Assembly: GCA_015501585.1 (NCBI GenBank)
Contig: JADNRY010000050.1
Span: forward strand, 248,001-312,000
Reading direction: 5' to 3'
Length of the DNA: 64,000 nucleotides
DNA from: Rhodocollybia butyracea
Taxonomy: Eukaryota; Basidiomycota; Agaricomycetes; Agaricales; Omphalotaceae
This document shows positions 1-9,882 of the stretch, in pieces (within the stretch, counting starts at the first letter, position 1; every line of letters starts with the position of its first letter). The position numbers and the translations under genes are program-made. A model generated the notes under the pieces. That model ran no database searches. It was not told where the DNA came from and saw only the letters and a program-made list of their open reading frames with translations.

Positions 1-703
1 TTACAATACCAATTCAAAAGTAAAACCTTGAAACAAAAGGTCCAGACTTCAAGTTGTTCAATGTTGAAACTTGAAAGTATGGACTTGATGATTGTGCAGG
101 TAAAGAAGTCGACCATGGCCCATTCCATACCAACATCCCACACTGCTTATGATTTTTATGCTACTACTAGTTGGATTACTAGGATATACTTAGTAAGTAC
201 TCTATCTATCCTCAAAACACAAAAATCTTAGACCAAATCATTGCCAATTTGGTGGATTGCTTGCACATAACTCACAGTTCTGGTCATGATTCTGGTCAGG
301 GCAAGTCCTGGCAGTGCTACTTTCATCTATCACTTTCTAATACATACTGTATAGTAATTATTCTTTGCAAATTGCACATAGTACCATAGAGTATGTGCAA
401 ATGAATGGGCGGGCTGAAGGCCCACTATCAAAAATTGGTACTGTTTCATGAAAAACCTTGAAAAACCCTCTTGTTATGCATTACTAATTGCCAAATACCC
501 ATGCTCCCTAGTTGGGTCCTGTTACATGTTATGGGACTCAAGAGTGTGATTGTACATTTGGCCGCACGGCACAGGATTCCGAGTCATTCTTGCAGGTTAG
601 ACTTGTGGAGAAGTCACTGACCCACTGTAAACTTCTTCTACTACCACAGGCCTTATTGTTGTAACTAATAGTAATTTACAGCCAGTGGGCAATAAAGACT
701 GCT
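1..703. other. Non-coding stretch, no gene recognised
   Basis: AT-rich sequence with only short ORFs in all frames. None resembles a known family and no RNA gene was recognised. Confidence 0.5.
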
Positions 704-1096
704 GAAGCGCCCTCTGGGTGCTAGTGTGTGGCTTAGGTCGGGTACCTAAAAAGCCAACCCGACCTGGCACTATACCCATACCCGTGTACATGGCTGCGGG
801 TTCCCAGGCGCTTACCTGCCAGGTGTTCAGTTGTCCCATATAAATTTTCTGAAGCTGTGAAATATCAATGTCATGTTGGCATAGTGGTTAACTATGCTGG
901 GTAAAGCCTTAGAACTGAGAACAAGGCTGCAGGTTCAAATCCTGCCTTGACACTGAATTAAATAAAATTTTGAGTGTTCCGGGTGGACTCGGGTTCACTA
1001 ACGGGTGCCGGGTAGTCAGACCTGGACCTGACAGAGTACCCGACCCGGAAACCGGGCATACCGGGCATACCCATGCCACACACTACTGGGCGCTTC
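704..1096. repeat. Foldback (TIR-bounded) element, about 393 bp
   Basis: The ends are inverted copies. The left arm reads GAAGCGCCC then, after a short insertion, AGTGTGTGGC (704-732). The right arm is GCCACACACTACTGGGCGCTTC read inverted (1074-1096). A second inner inverted pair, GGTCGGGTAC / GTACCCGACC, lies near 736-745 and 1037-1047. There is no coding capacity, and a tRNA-like sequence sits inside. No clear target-site duplication was found, so the exact ends and superfamily are open; a non-autonomous DNA element is the simplest reading. Confidence 0.5.
869..953 (+). tRNA. tRNA-like sequence (degenerate; possibly SINE-type)
   Basis: An A-box-like stretch (TTGGCATAGTGG) and a B-box/T-arm with a perfect 5-bp stem (GCAGG / CCTGC around TTCAAAT) are present. 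The acceptor stem TGTCATG / CTTGACA has one mismatch. The D-arm is an extended hairpin (GCATAG/CTATGC). The anticodon arm (AGCCTT/AAGGCT) has a 12-nt loop, so no anticodon can be assigned safely. This looks like a tRNA relic or the tRNA head of a SINE rather than a working tRNA. It sits inside the foldback element at 704-1096. Confidence 0.4.
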
Positions 1097-1130
1097 AAAG
1101 TTCAGATACTAATTTCTAGGGTTCGAAAGT

Positions 1131-1320
1131 GCAGTTCATATAACCAATAAAAACTGCAAACCGCACTGCACTGAACCGCGGTGCACCTTTATGTAATGCT
1201 GCACCGGTGCACTGCAGTTCAGTGCAAGGTTCTGTAAAATCTTAGAATTTACAGAACCGGTGGTAACCGGTGCAGTCCAGTTGCGTGGTTTTGAGCGCTA
1301 AAATAGGCGCCTTAGCGTCG
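1131..1320. repeat. Inverted-repeat-rich non-coding segment
   Basis: Nested inverted repeats can be seen, including GTTCTGTAAA / TTTACAGAAC around 1229-1256 and repeated CTGCA/TGCAG and GGTGCA/TGCACC words. It may be a decayed MITE; no ORF. Confidence 0.3.
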
Positions 1321-1470
1321 CCGTGAGTTTCCTTTTTCAGATTTAATTATTAATTGTCCACAATATTCAGTATTGGGCCTGGACATGAGTCTGGATCTGG
1401 GTTTACCCCTACTTATATGTCATTGCTCATTACTCATCCCTACAAATGTCATGTGACACATGCCCATTTA

Positions 1471-1693
1471 GATTGCTCACTATAATATAGTTGACATAAG
1501 TACATAAATCCAGATTAAGAAGTCATATGACTGAGTAAAGACTAGGCCTTACCAAATATGGTAGCTCTCATTCTACAGCTGTGCCGGTCTAGAGCAGATT
1601 ACATTGCTCACCATAGTATATAATTAAGTAACTGTGTAAGTTCAGATTAAGGAGTCATATGACTGAGTGACTGGACCTTACCAAATATGGTAA
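1471..1693. repeat. Two diverged direct repeats of about 95 bp
   Basis: The stretches at about 1471-1564 and 1602-1693 share the same order of words: GATTGCTCAC-like start, TCAGATTAAG, AGTCATATGACTGAGT, and CCTTACCAAATATGGTA at the end. This is a local duplication in non-coding DNA. Confidence 0.55.
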
Positions 1694-1727
1694 TTTTCAT
1701 GACTAATCCAAAATGAATAATTTATGT

Positions 1728-1925
1728 GAAGGGGGAGCACACATAATTCTGAGGGGGAGCACACTTAAATTTCTGAGGGGGGAGCACACTGGTTTGTGGG
1801 GGGGGACCACATTTGTGAAGGGGGAGCACACATAATTTCTGAGGGGGAGCGCACTTGAATTTCTGAAGGGGGAGCACACCAGATTTGTGGGGGGGAGCAC
1901 ATTTGTGAGGGGGGAGCACACTTGA
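1728..1925. repeat. G-rich minisatellite (unit about 23-29 bp)
   Basis: Tandem imperfect units are built on GGGGGAGCACA followed by an AT-rich spacer (CATAATTTCTGA, CTTGAATTTCTGA, TTTGTG). There are eight to nine copies on the plus strand. Runs of 5-8 G recur every unit. The overlapping ORFs found here are by-products of the repeat, not genes. Confidence 0.75.
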
Positions 1926-2942
1926 ATATTTCACACTTTTGAACAGCATAGGATGCCAAATGAGGGTTACGAATTGGCCGCCTGCCCCGCTACTGCAAGT
2001 CCAAACTTGGCCACTAGTTGGGATGGTCAATCAAAGGAAACGAAGGAAACAATCCCAGTCTGCAACGACTTGTGGGACTCGCTGAAATCGGACCTTTGAC
2101 GCCATCATTGGTCATGCTGAACGACCAAGTCAGTACCTGGATCACCCACTGTCATGGGCCATTGCAAAAAGAGAGACTGGATTCATTCGTGTGAGGGGTA
2201 GTACAGTGTGTATGAAACCTGGAGTCTATATGCATATGTACTTACTTTGACCTCCTAGATATAACCTACTGAGAAAGAACTATATACTCGAAGAATGCCA
2301 ACCAGTTGCGCATCCGAACTTTAACATCCAAAATGCTTTGGTCTTGGTGGACCCATCGAACCAAACACGTATTGGTAGAAGGTAAAGATTTCGAGTTTAT
2401 CTATCTGTTCTCAAGTCTGTCCAGGCTGAAGAAAAGGAGGTACAGGTGCAAAAACTGTGTTGGCGATGCTGGGAAGAGGAGTACCTACCGGTGAGTCTTG
2501 CTGTCGTCAAAACATTATTTCATATGTAGATTCTCTTTTCCCTTCTTCTTTAACATACGAGTCGGCACTTGGAAGAACTCTTTCCTGCTGTTGGTGGGTG
2601 CATAAGTATCCCTTGGCATATCTGGTAGTGTACCCCGGAACTGTGTGCTGCTGTATGTATGTTCATTGCTATGCGAGGATCTGACGAATAAAGGTGGCGA
2701 ATGTCAGATAAAGATAAGAGAAGTTTAAACCTGATAAAGAAACGTGAGAAGGACTGTACCTGATGGAAAGTCCCACATCGAAACCTTACAGTCGGGTATT
2801 CGATCGGCACAGGGCAGCCGTAGATATCCGAGTAAACGGAGCCCGTAAGTAAGGGACGAAAGGAAAAGACGATAAGCAAACATTTTTTATTTCGAGTGCA
2901 AGTAAAAAAACGAATTATAAGTAAGCAACAATCTGACCAACT
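1926..2942. other. Intergenic, no gene recognised
   Basis: Only short ORFs (under 110 codons) without recognisable motifs. It includes the 3' flank of the minus-strand F-box gene. Confidence 0.45.
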
Positions 2943-4622
2943 TCAAGCAATATGCCCATCTACTCCCTGGCATTTTACTGTAACTCTAAGCCCATCTTTT
3001 TCAAACTGTTTGAGCCCCTCATAAGGCTTCGCATCCACCTTCCCTGGTAAGTGCAACTCGACTGATCTCAAGCGTACGAGGCCAAGTTCCACAGCATTAG
3101 GCTCATCGAGAAGCCAACAGGAAGCGATAGTGTCTACAAAAGACCAAGGATTGAAGCCTTCAGTCTCAACCTTCAGCGTAAGCTTGCAAAGATTTGGAAC
3201 GAGAGGTTCAGCCGTCTGATGCCAGGGGCTTTTCCTCCGAGCATGTAGGTTTTCTATGAAGAATTTGGATATGGGATAAGAGGAGTAGATATCAAGACGG
3301 CCCGCAGGATCTTGAATTGTAAGATTTTGTATGGATGGAACCCGTAGTAGGATTTTGACCATATCCTGGTCTCTGATATGGAGGCCCTGGAATACGAGAG
3401 TTGTCAATGAGCAGATTAGTGACCGCTTAATGAATCGATCAATGTAATAAAATGATTGTTGAGGGTGGTTTGCAGTGCTCCGCTGCTCCAGTACAAGCTC
3501 CGACAAGCTAGGGGTGATAAGCGATGACATGATACACTCGAGCGAATCATCCAACTCATTAGATCCATTGTTTATAACGGTGAGTGAGGACAACGTTGGA
3601 AAACTCTGGGGGGAAGGAGTTATGGTTAACTGGTTATCCAACTTGGGGTTCCATCCTTCTAATGTGAGCGAAATGAGGTTAGGACAAAGGTCAAGAACTC
3701 TCCAGCAATTTATGAATTCTGCCTTTCTGAAAGGATATGTGAGATGTGTGAGTGATTTCCATGCATTGGTGAAATCCAGGACATCATTGTCAGCCAATGC
3801 CAAATTGGCACAGAAACCGATGTGATTGAGATTTGGTGCCAAAAGAAGTACCTTTGGAGGGTGGAGCATTCCGAAGTCAATAGATTCTAAGAGAGGAAAA
3901 GAACGACGATCCAGACATGGGATTTCATCTGCGGGCTCTTCGAAGGCTCCCCCACGGTAAACAAGATATTTCCAACGGTTGGATTCTCGTGCAAGAAGCT
4001 GCAGCGAGGGATGCTCTGTCAGACTTCTCCTTTGATAGATATTAAGGTCAAGGGTTAAAGGATGGTTGTTGGATCGATCAAGATAAAGCTGGATCAACGA
4101 AGTGAGTTTAGTCTCTCTTTCAGGAGATTCTGGGTCCACTATAGGGCTCCATGTGAAGAACTCCCACATAGCGCAGTCGGGAGGGAAAAACACCTCAAGG
4201 TTTGACCAGAGAGCCGAGTATGAGATTGCCACCTCACGAAATCGAAAGCAGACGGAGCTTATAATGAGAGCTGCTCCTGGTTCTCCATCTCGGATATCGT
4301 TTGGTGAGCAACAATATAGAAAAATTTCACACAAGATTTCGTGTGGAAGACGACGAATAGGTGACAAAAGTCCGGAGAGTCTCGCTGCATAATGGATGAG
4401 CTCCTGACGCCTAGGGCTCGGACGGTCCACATATGCGTGATAAGATGACCAAAGATGGTCAAATTCCCCATCGCAGTCCACGATATCCTCCTTCACCAGT
4501 TTCAGCGTCTCTATGACTCCGGAAAGCTCCCCGACATTTGCAGGATACCACGTCCGAAGTTGTTCATCGAGCATGACATTGTCGACTTCGACGCAAGGCT
4601 CGAAAGATTTTTGGTGAGACAT
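2943..4622 (-). CDS. F-box protein (copy 1)
   Basis: Intronless 559-residue ORF starting at an ATG. Residues about 25-85 form a charged helical segment, followed by an F-box-like motif (LLSPIRRLPHEILCEIFLYC, about residues 87-106). The rest has irregular leucine-rich segments such as 'CPNLISLTLEGWNP' and 'PSLSELVLEQ', as in basidiomycete F-box/LRR-like proteins. Family knowledge: the F-box binds Skp1 in SCF ubiquitin ligases and the C-terminal region recruits substrates; the substrate here is unknown. A paralogue lies at 21208-22794 in the same orientation, and each has a decayed Bin3-type methyltransferase beyond its 5' side. This copy keeps its full C-terminus (ending VDGHIA), unlike copy 2. 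The reading frame is undamaged, so it is probably functional. Confidence 0.85.
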   Translation of the reverse strand: MSHQKSFEPCVEVDNVMLDEQLRTWYPANVGELSGVIETLKLVKEDIVDCDGEFDHLWSSYHAYVDRPSPRRQELIHYAARLSGLLSPIRRLPHEILCEIFLYCCSPNDIRDGEPGAALIISSVCFRFREVAISYSALWSNLEVFFPPDCAMWEFFTWSPIVDPESPERETKLTSLIQLYLDRSNNHPLTLDLNIYQRRSLTEHPSLQLLARESNRWKYLVYRGGAFEEPADEIPCLDRRSFPLLESIDFGMLHPPKVLLLAPNLNHIGFCANLALADNDVLDFTNAWKSLTHLTYPFRKAEFINCWRVLDLCPNLISLTLEGWNPKLDNQLTITPSPQSFPTLSSLTVINNGSNELDDSLECIMSSLITPSLSELVLEQRSTANHPQQSFYYIDRFIKRSLICSLTTLVFQGLHIRDQDMVKILLRVPSIQNLTIQDPAGRLDIYSSYPISKFFIENLHARRKSPWHQTAEPLVPNLCKLTLKVETEGFNPWSFVDTIASCWLLDEPNAVELGLVRLRSVELHLPGKVDAKPYEGLKQFEKDGLRVTVKCQGVDGHIA

Positions 4623-4989
4623 GTCGAGGTATGATATTAGTTAGAAATTAGTGGGTCTGGAAGTGGCTTGCTTGTGGAGCTTGTGCAAGTAAGGGCCTCG
4701 CTAATATGAAGGTCAACGGCAGCAGAGATAATTGAAGAGGATAGTGGGGAAACTGGACTGAGGAAATTGGACTGAAGAAATTGGACCGAGACGTCATGTG
4801 CGCTATGACCTACAGACGGAAGCAAATAATTGGGTGTACAAGCCTAAGCCAAAACTCAGGTTGCACGATGTAGACTCGGATTTGTCAGAGGAGGAAGAGA
4901 TTCATTGATCATTATTCCGTAGCTAATGGGATAGCTACAAACTACCCTGCGGGAGTGTTTGCAGTCTACCTTCCCTGTACGGGTTGACA
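4623..4989. other. Upstream region of F-box copy 1
   Basis: Likely holds the promoter of the minus-strand F-box gene. It contains near-repeated words (GGAAACTGGACTGA, GGAAATTGGACTGA, GAAATTGGACCGA, 4747-4788). No ORF of note. Confidence 0.35.
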
Positions 4990-5080
4990 TCACTGCTTAG
5001 CTCCCGTTTGGGACCGGCTGTTCCCTCGTGGGACCCCGCTGGATGGCGGAGCCGCGTAATTTACTACTACTACTACTCAG
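4990..5080 (+). repeat. SINE-like repeat, copy 1, with (TAC)n tail
   Basis: The segment GGGACCGGCTGTTCCCTCGT, then GGGACCCCGC..GGCGGAGCCG, ends in TAATTTACTACTACTACTAC. A second copy at 34120-34206 shares the core but ends in a (TATC)n tail. A conserved 3' core followed by different short microsatellite tails is what SINE retroposition tends to leave. The insertion sits between the F-box gene and the methyltransferase remnant and is absent from the matching place in the second segmental copy. Confidence 0.5.
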
Positions 5081-5309
5081 TGTGTTTATAGTTCTCTCTG
5101 ATTTCTCTAATCCTTTTTTCTACCACCTGCCCAACGTTTACTTCAAGTTGTACGAATGAAGGATGCTCCAACGGATTAGCACTCACTACTCTTGTACTCA
5201 AGTTCTTAGTGCTCGAACGACGAGAGGCTTACTACCATTTTTGGACGGCTACGAGGCCTATCGCTGTCGCTGGTAGTAGTAGTAGTAGTGACATAGGTAG
5301 ACTGGTAAA

Positions 5310-6400
5310 AGAGGTTGATACCTAAAGACTTGAGCAGTCTAGACGCTTCCAGAACTTCAATGATGTCAGGTCACGGGCTCTCCCGTCGGTCTTATTTGGT
5401 CAATTTGGTCTTAGTTTCCAGCTTTCTACACCTCCAGTGAATGACCCTCGTCTAGCATTTGTATCAGGAGATATTTTGAAGAATAAAACGGCGCTGGATA
5501 CTGGAATAAAGGATGGGCTACTTGTGGAATCGGTGAGTGCTCTCCACATATTTCTCAGTTACTTTACCAATGCAAACCAACCGCCATTCTAGCACAATTA
5601 CAAGGCATGCATAATGTGTACGGGTAGACACTGACGATACGCTCATTTGAGCGGCCTAGAAACCCGCCAACTGGTGTGGTCGCTGCGAGAACCCAACAGA
5701 CGCGTTACGAGGAGACGAAGCAGGAGATATGAACAGCAATCCACAGTGGTGCCAATTATTTTCCTCTCGCTGCAACGCTCTTCCAATCCTCTTCCTATCC
5801 TTCCTTCGCAAGTACGCGGAAAGGATGCGTTCCCTCATACCTTTCCTTCAGAACAGCCAATTGGTCCAAAGAGTCGAGGATATGAATGGATATGATGTTG
5901 TCGGCGTGTAAGTTTCAATATCTCCGACTTTCTCCTGTCATAAATCTCCTCTCTTAACGCGTCTAGACCAGATTTTCCATATCAAAACCAACGGCGAAAT
6001 GAATGCCTCCGCGTATTTTTCCAATGCATCCATTCTGTCTGAATCCTCAAGCCAAGAGACGTGTCAATCAAAATTGAAAGTCTGTATCCTGTTGATATCG
6101 CCTTTCTTCTGTACTGATGCTAAATCTCAAGTTTGAACCCTAGTGATACCCAGTCAATTCTCAAATTTAGGATTTGAGCCAGCATGTCATCTGGGTCCCA
6201 CCGGAGAGAGAGGTAAGCGTTCAAATAAGCATTGTAACTTTCTGGTGCTCGATAACATTTTGCATTTTGTCAGATGGTTGATATATATGCCAAACTACAG
6301 TGATGGCTGGGAAAGAGCTTGAAGCTAAGACTCTCCGGGATCTTTGGAATCAGTCTAGGTGAGGTTTGAAGGGCCTGTCATAGTGGTTAACCTTCGCGAA
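5310..6400 (+). pseudogene. Bin3-type RNA methyltransferase remnant (copy 1)
   Basis: Broken plus-strand coding remnant. It keeps 'NDPRLAFVSGDILKNK' then a damaged SAM motif I (near 5440-5530, LDTG...). Further on are 'YDVVGV' followed by GTAAG (about 5890) and 'FFQCIHSVxNPQAKRR'-like, 'LNLKFEP-DTQSILKF' and 'WVPPERE' pieces (6000-6220). The same order is clearer in the paralogue at 22990-24040, which identifies the family. Family knowledge: Bin3/MePCE-type enzymes methylate the 5' gamma-phosphate of small RNAs using SAM. Frameshifts, stops and loss of motif I rule out function. Confidence 0.55.
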
Positions 6401-6834
6401 TAAGTATGTCAAACTTGTTACTTAGTAAATGACCAGCTTTGTACACATCATCTGAGTCGCTTCCACTTTTAGAAGCTCATCGTCTTTGTCTCCCTGAACC
6501 TAAAACGACATTTTGGAGATGGATCTTGGTAGCACATTTCGTTTCTGCGCCTGAGCCACGCTCACTTGTTTAAATTATATGGAACTTCCATGCTATATCC
6601 GTCTGCAGACCATATACCAATCTGGTCTTTACCTTAAATGCAAACTGCAGGGCCAGCTACGAAAGAACTTTGATCGATGCATTCCTTCAACTGGTACGGT
6701 AGTTGACTTTGCTGAATATCATATTTTTAAGGAGCCTCTTTCGCAAATTGCAAGTATTCAACTTACATCTGCCTTCGTGTATGCATGGTTTTTCTTCCGA
6801 GATCAAAAAATCACATCTAACCATACCCTCCCTA

Positions 6835-6974
6835 TACACCGTTTAGGAATCGAACCCGACTCGCTTGCTCAACAGACAACAATAATATCGCTGAAATATG
6901 GATTGAAGGCAGGCATATGGATATGGCATGGATTACTTGAAGGCCCACCGTGATAACCACTTCACCAACAGTGC
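6835..6974 (-). pseudogene. tRNA-Gly(TCC)-like pseudogene
   Basis: A relative of the intact tRNA-Gly at 24704-24805. Acceptor arms GCACTGT / ACGGTGT, the D-arm GTGAAGTGGTTATCAC and the T-loop TTCGATT are kept. The T-stem has lost pairs (TCGGG / CCTAA), and about 38 extra bases lie between D-arm and 3' half, containing a partial repeat of the anticodon-arm region (GCCTTCAAG..AATCCAT then GCCTTCAATCCAT). The anticodon arm cannot fold normally, so this is a pseudogene. Confidence 0.7.
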
Positions 6975-7539
6975 TTAGTAGTTGAAGGAAGAACACTCTT
7001 CCAAGTACTCAAGCACTCAAGGCCTTGATCCTTCTTTTAGTGAGTACAAATGACGAATGGGTCTACAGTTGTCATATTTAGGCCATTCTTATTCATTCCT
7101 ATGCTCTTGGCCTCCAATCTTTCGGCTCACATTACCTCTACCAAAGCATAGTGACTCGTGAGCTTGTCCAGACGCCGGGGAGGTGGCCCGAGGCAACGAT
7201 GTACGTAGGCACATTGGGTAGCTTCATAGCTTCTCGGATCCCAGCAGTTTGCGCAGAATGACATTGGACATTTGAGTAGGACAAACTTGTAACCCTGTAA
7301 GTAAGGGATGAGAGAAGGGGAACAAGATGGCGGGTACACACAATCTATCGAGAACTTGGATATTTCATGCCAAGAACGTACATACCACACACAACAACGA
7401 GCGTGAATAACCTTAGAAACAATGAAGATGGACAAAGTAGTATTGACAACGAGGTGTACTACGTACGTACATACGAAGAAAGCACTGAACAGACAAAGTT
7501 CAACAAGAAAATAGCACAGGTTACGAACAGTCTGATCCA
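6975..7539. other. Intergenic, no gene supported
   Basis: Overlapping ORFs on both strands (7127-7612 minus, 7367-7792 plus) show no recognisable motif. The first part is distantly similar to the sequence beyond the tRNA in the other segmental copy (AGTACAAATGACGAATGGGT near 7040). Confidence 0.35.
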
Positions 7540-7660
7540 GTGGACCAAATCCAACACAAATGGTCCTACAGCCGATATCATTCAAACAATATACCCGCGT
7601 GTCCCTCTGCATTCCACTACAACCCGAAGTCCAGCATCACCAAACTGTTTTCGCCGCTCT
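7540..7660 (+). repeat. Fragment matching the 3' flank of F-box copy 2
   Basis: Shares words in the same order with 21040-21150: GGTCCTACAGCCGATATC-like, CAAACAATATAC, CATTCCACTACAAC and CGAAGTCCAGC..AACTGTTT. It lies about 0.6 kb beyond the tRNA-Gly pseudogene, so the 13.4 kb between the two matches is bounded by direct repeats. A 156-codon plus ORF (7540-8010) overlaps it; no family was recognised for it. Confidence 0.55.
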
Positions 7661-8043
7661 CTAGAGCTGATTTTATGTATTATTCGTACTTTGAGCATCT
7701 GTTCCCAATCCATTATGCACCTGGAGATACTCCGTCTGGCCTCTCTAGGATTCACGAACCATTTGCTACTAATTATAATGATCTCAGTTTAGATTTCTTG
7801 ACAAACGTTGACTGCCATTGGGTGAAAGGCTGTCATTTTGTATTGACAGACACTCCGAAATGGTCACACGATGTTGACAAAACCACGGTATATTCTCCGG
7901 CGAGACACAATGTGCTACGAGCGGCAGAGAAGCTAAGAAGACGACTAAACAGGAATAAGAACAATGGACATGATGGGGGTACTCTACTGAAGAAGGATAA
8001 TGAAACGTAGGTATAAAAGGACAGTGGCAGTGTAGAAGCATGT

Positions 8044-8284
8044 GTGAGTATGTGCCATACTTACATTGGGCTGAGTCCATCTCCAACCTTAACACAGATT
8101 CCGATGACTATGCCCACCAATGGGCTTGTACTTCTTTCTTGTATGCAGACAATGGTTGTCACGTCCCCCTTACATTGTGATACACTCTATATGGTCACTT
8201 CCTCTCCCCATCTCGTAAATTTACTTATGGGAATCCCTTTTCTATTAGCAGTTTCTCTCCTTCAGGTGCTATATTTGACGAGAG
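8044..8284 (+). pseudogene. 5' part of an ORF split by the LTR element (uncharacterised)
   Basis: One plus frame reads 'DDYAHQWACTSFLYADNGCH' up to 'SPSGAIFDERY' and stops being coding-like exactly at the retrotransposon. After removing the element and one target-site copy it continues in frame at 12581 as 'DYVKQTPYCGFEHHDLIVSS' for about 35 more codons before a stop. There is one internal stop (near 8190). The family is unknown. It looks like a decayed gene that received the insertion. Confidence 0.35.
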
Positions 8285-8289
8285 GTATG
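8285..8289. repeat. Target-site duplication GTATG (left)
   Basis: Five-base duplication flanking the LTR element; the right copy is at 12576-12580. Confidence 0.9.
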
Positions 8290-8541
8290 TATAACGCGCC
8301 CTATGGGTAAAGTCCTTAAGAACACTGGTGAACACAACAAATAGGATACTATTGTGTGTACGACGGTGTAAAAGACTAACTAGACTCTTAAGTAATTGTA
8401 CGATACTTATAGTAACAGTTTTATTATATAATTAATAATAAATAGAAAGATAAGATAGACCTTTGGTCTATCGGCGGCGTCTAGGGTGACCGTATCGCCG
8501 GATACGGTCAGTGGTGGTGATGGAGAGGCGGAGGTGTTACA
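8290..8541 (-). repeat. 3' LTR of gag-only element
   Basis: 252 bp, nearly identical to 12333-12575 except for an indel near the TATATAATTAATAATAAATAG stretch and scattered substitutions. Confidence 0.9.
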
Positions 8542-9882
8542 CCCTCCCCCACCAGATTAACATCAGGGATGTAAATCGTACAAATGGTAATGACATCATC
8601 ACCATCCAAACCATTTTTAGTTTTGGATTAACTAAAAATGATCCCGCATCAGATTTTCAGGCTTATCCGAATCAAACAATAGCGGGGCATACCACTAGAG
8701 CATGATTTGATTCGGAAATGTCCGAATGTTTAATGTGCAGACTCGGAAGTTTCTGAGTAGCACTTGAAGAGGATTCTCATTGAGAATCCGGGTTCAGGAA
8801 ATGTCGCATAGGCGTATAAGCAACAGTAAGCGTTAACTTTAGCGCTGAACACATGATTGGCCTGGAATCGTGTCAAGATGACCTGTTTCCAGGCCACTTT
8901 ACAAAATCGATGTTTGGACTTTCCAACACATCAAAATAAACTGAGTAGTTTATTATATGGGTCATATACACCTTATTGAAGGTGTAGGGTGAATATATAT
9001 GTGTATATATAGGCCCCGGGTGACAAGGTTGTGCAACCTAGGCCAGAATGGAAGCGGACCGGACGTAGGGCTGAAAGGCAAGATCAGAATTGTGGGAAGA
9101 ATATCCAGAGTAGACTACAAGGCTGAGGAAAAGGTGGGACTTTGGTGAAGCTATTAGCAACACCCCAACACACCACCAAGGTTGTCCCAGAAGGAGAGGA
9201 AGTAAAGTGCAAGGAATCGCCGAGATCGGACCGAGGTATAGGCGTGAGAATGGTCCGAGGTATGTCCGATGTAGGGACCGAGCCGAGTTGGCCGGTATCG
9301 GACAGAACGGCGAGAATAAGGAACAAAGAAAGACTTAAGGAAAGCTCGGAAAAGTGTGCAATAACTGGTATAGCTTGATTACTCGTGATTTTTGGCTGAG
9401 GAACGATAGTACAAAGTACCTAGCTTATATACAAGTGACCTAATTGTTAAATAAAGACAATAAAGTCGGACCGAGGTAATGCCAAGGCCAGAACGAGGTG
9501 GAATCAATACAAATGATAAAACAATAAGCAATAGAGTAGAAAAGACAAAAGAGATGAACCTTGGCGCACTGCGGACCGCCGTGGGAAAGTAATGAGTACC
9601 AAAGGAGTCCGCCGATATATCGGGCCGAAGGTATGGCCGATAAAGGCGTCGGAAATGTGAGTGCCGAAGTAGGAGTGAATTTGTGAAGTCCAAAGGTATA
9701 TCGGAAGGGATAAAATAGAGAATGGAGTTTCGGAGCGCCAGGTCGTGGAACTATCGGAGCCGTGAGAGACCGTGAGAGAGGGTGAGGGAGTCTCGGAGAG
9801 TCTCTGAATGAGTCGGAACATCTCGGAATAATGATGGAAAGGCATGAACATAACACCGGGCAAGCATTTCATCGCCGGGGCG

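Noticed and set aside
1703..2030. Three overlapping minus ORFs with CSPF/APPHK repeats
   Set aside because: They arise from the G-rich minisatellite; all three frames are open and repetitive.
7127..7792. Overlapping ORFs of 141 and 161 codons
   Set aside because: Neither strand shows a known motif, splice support or a paralogue.
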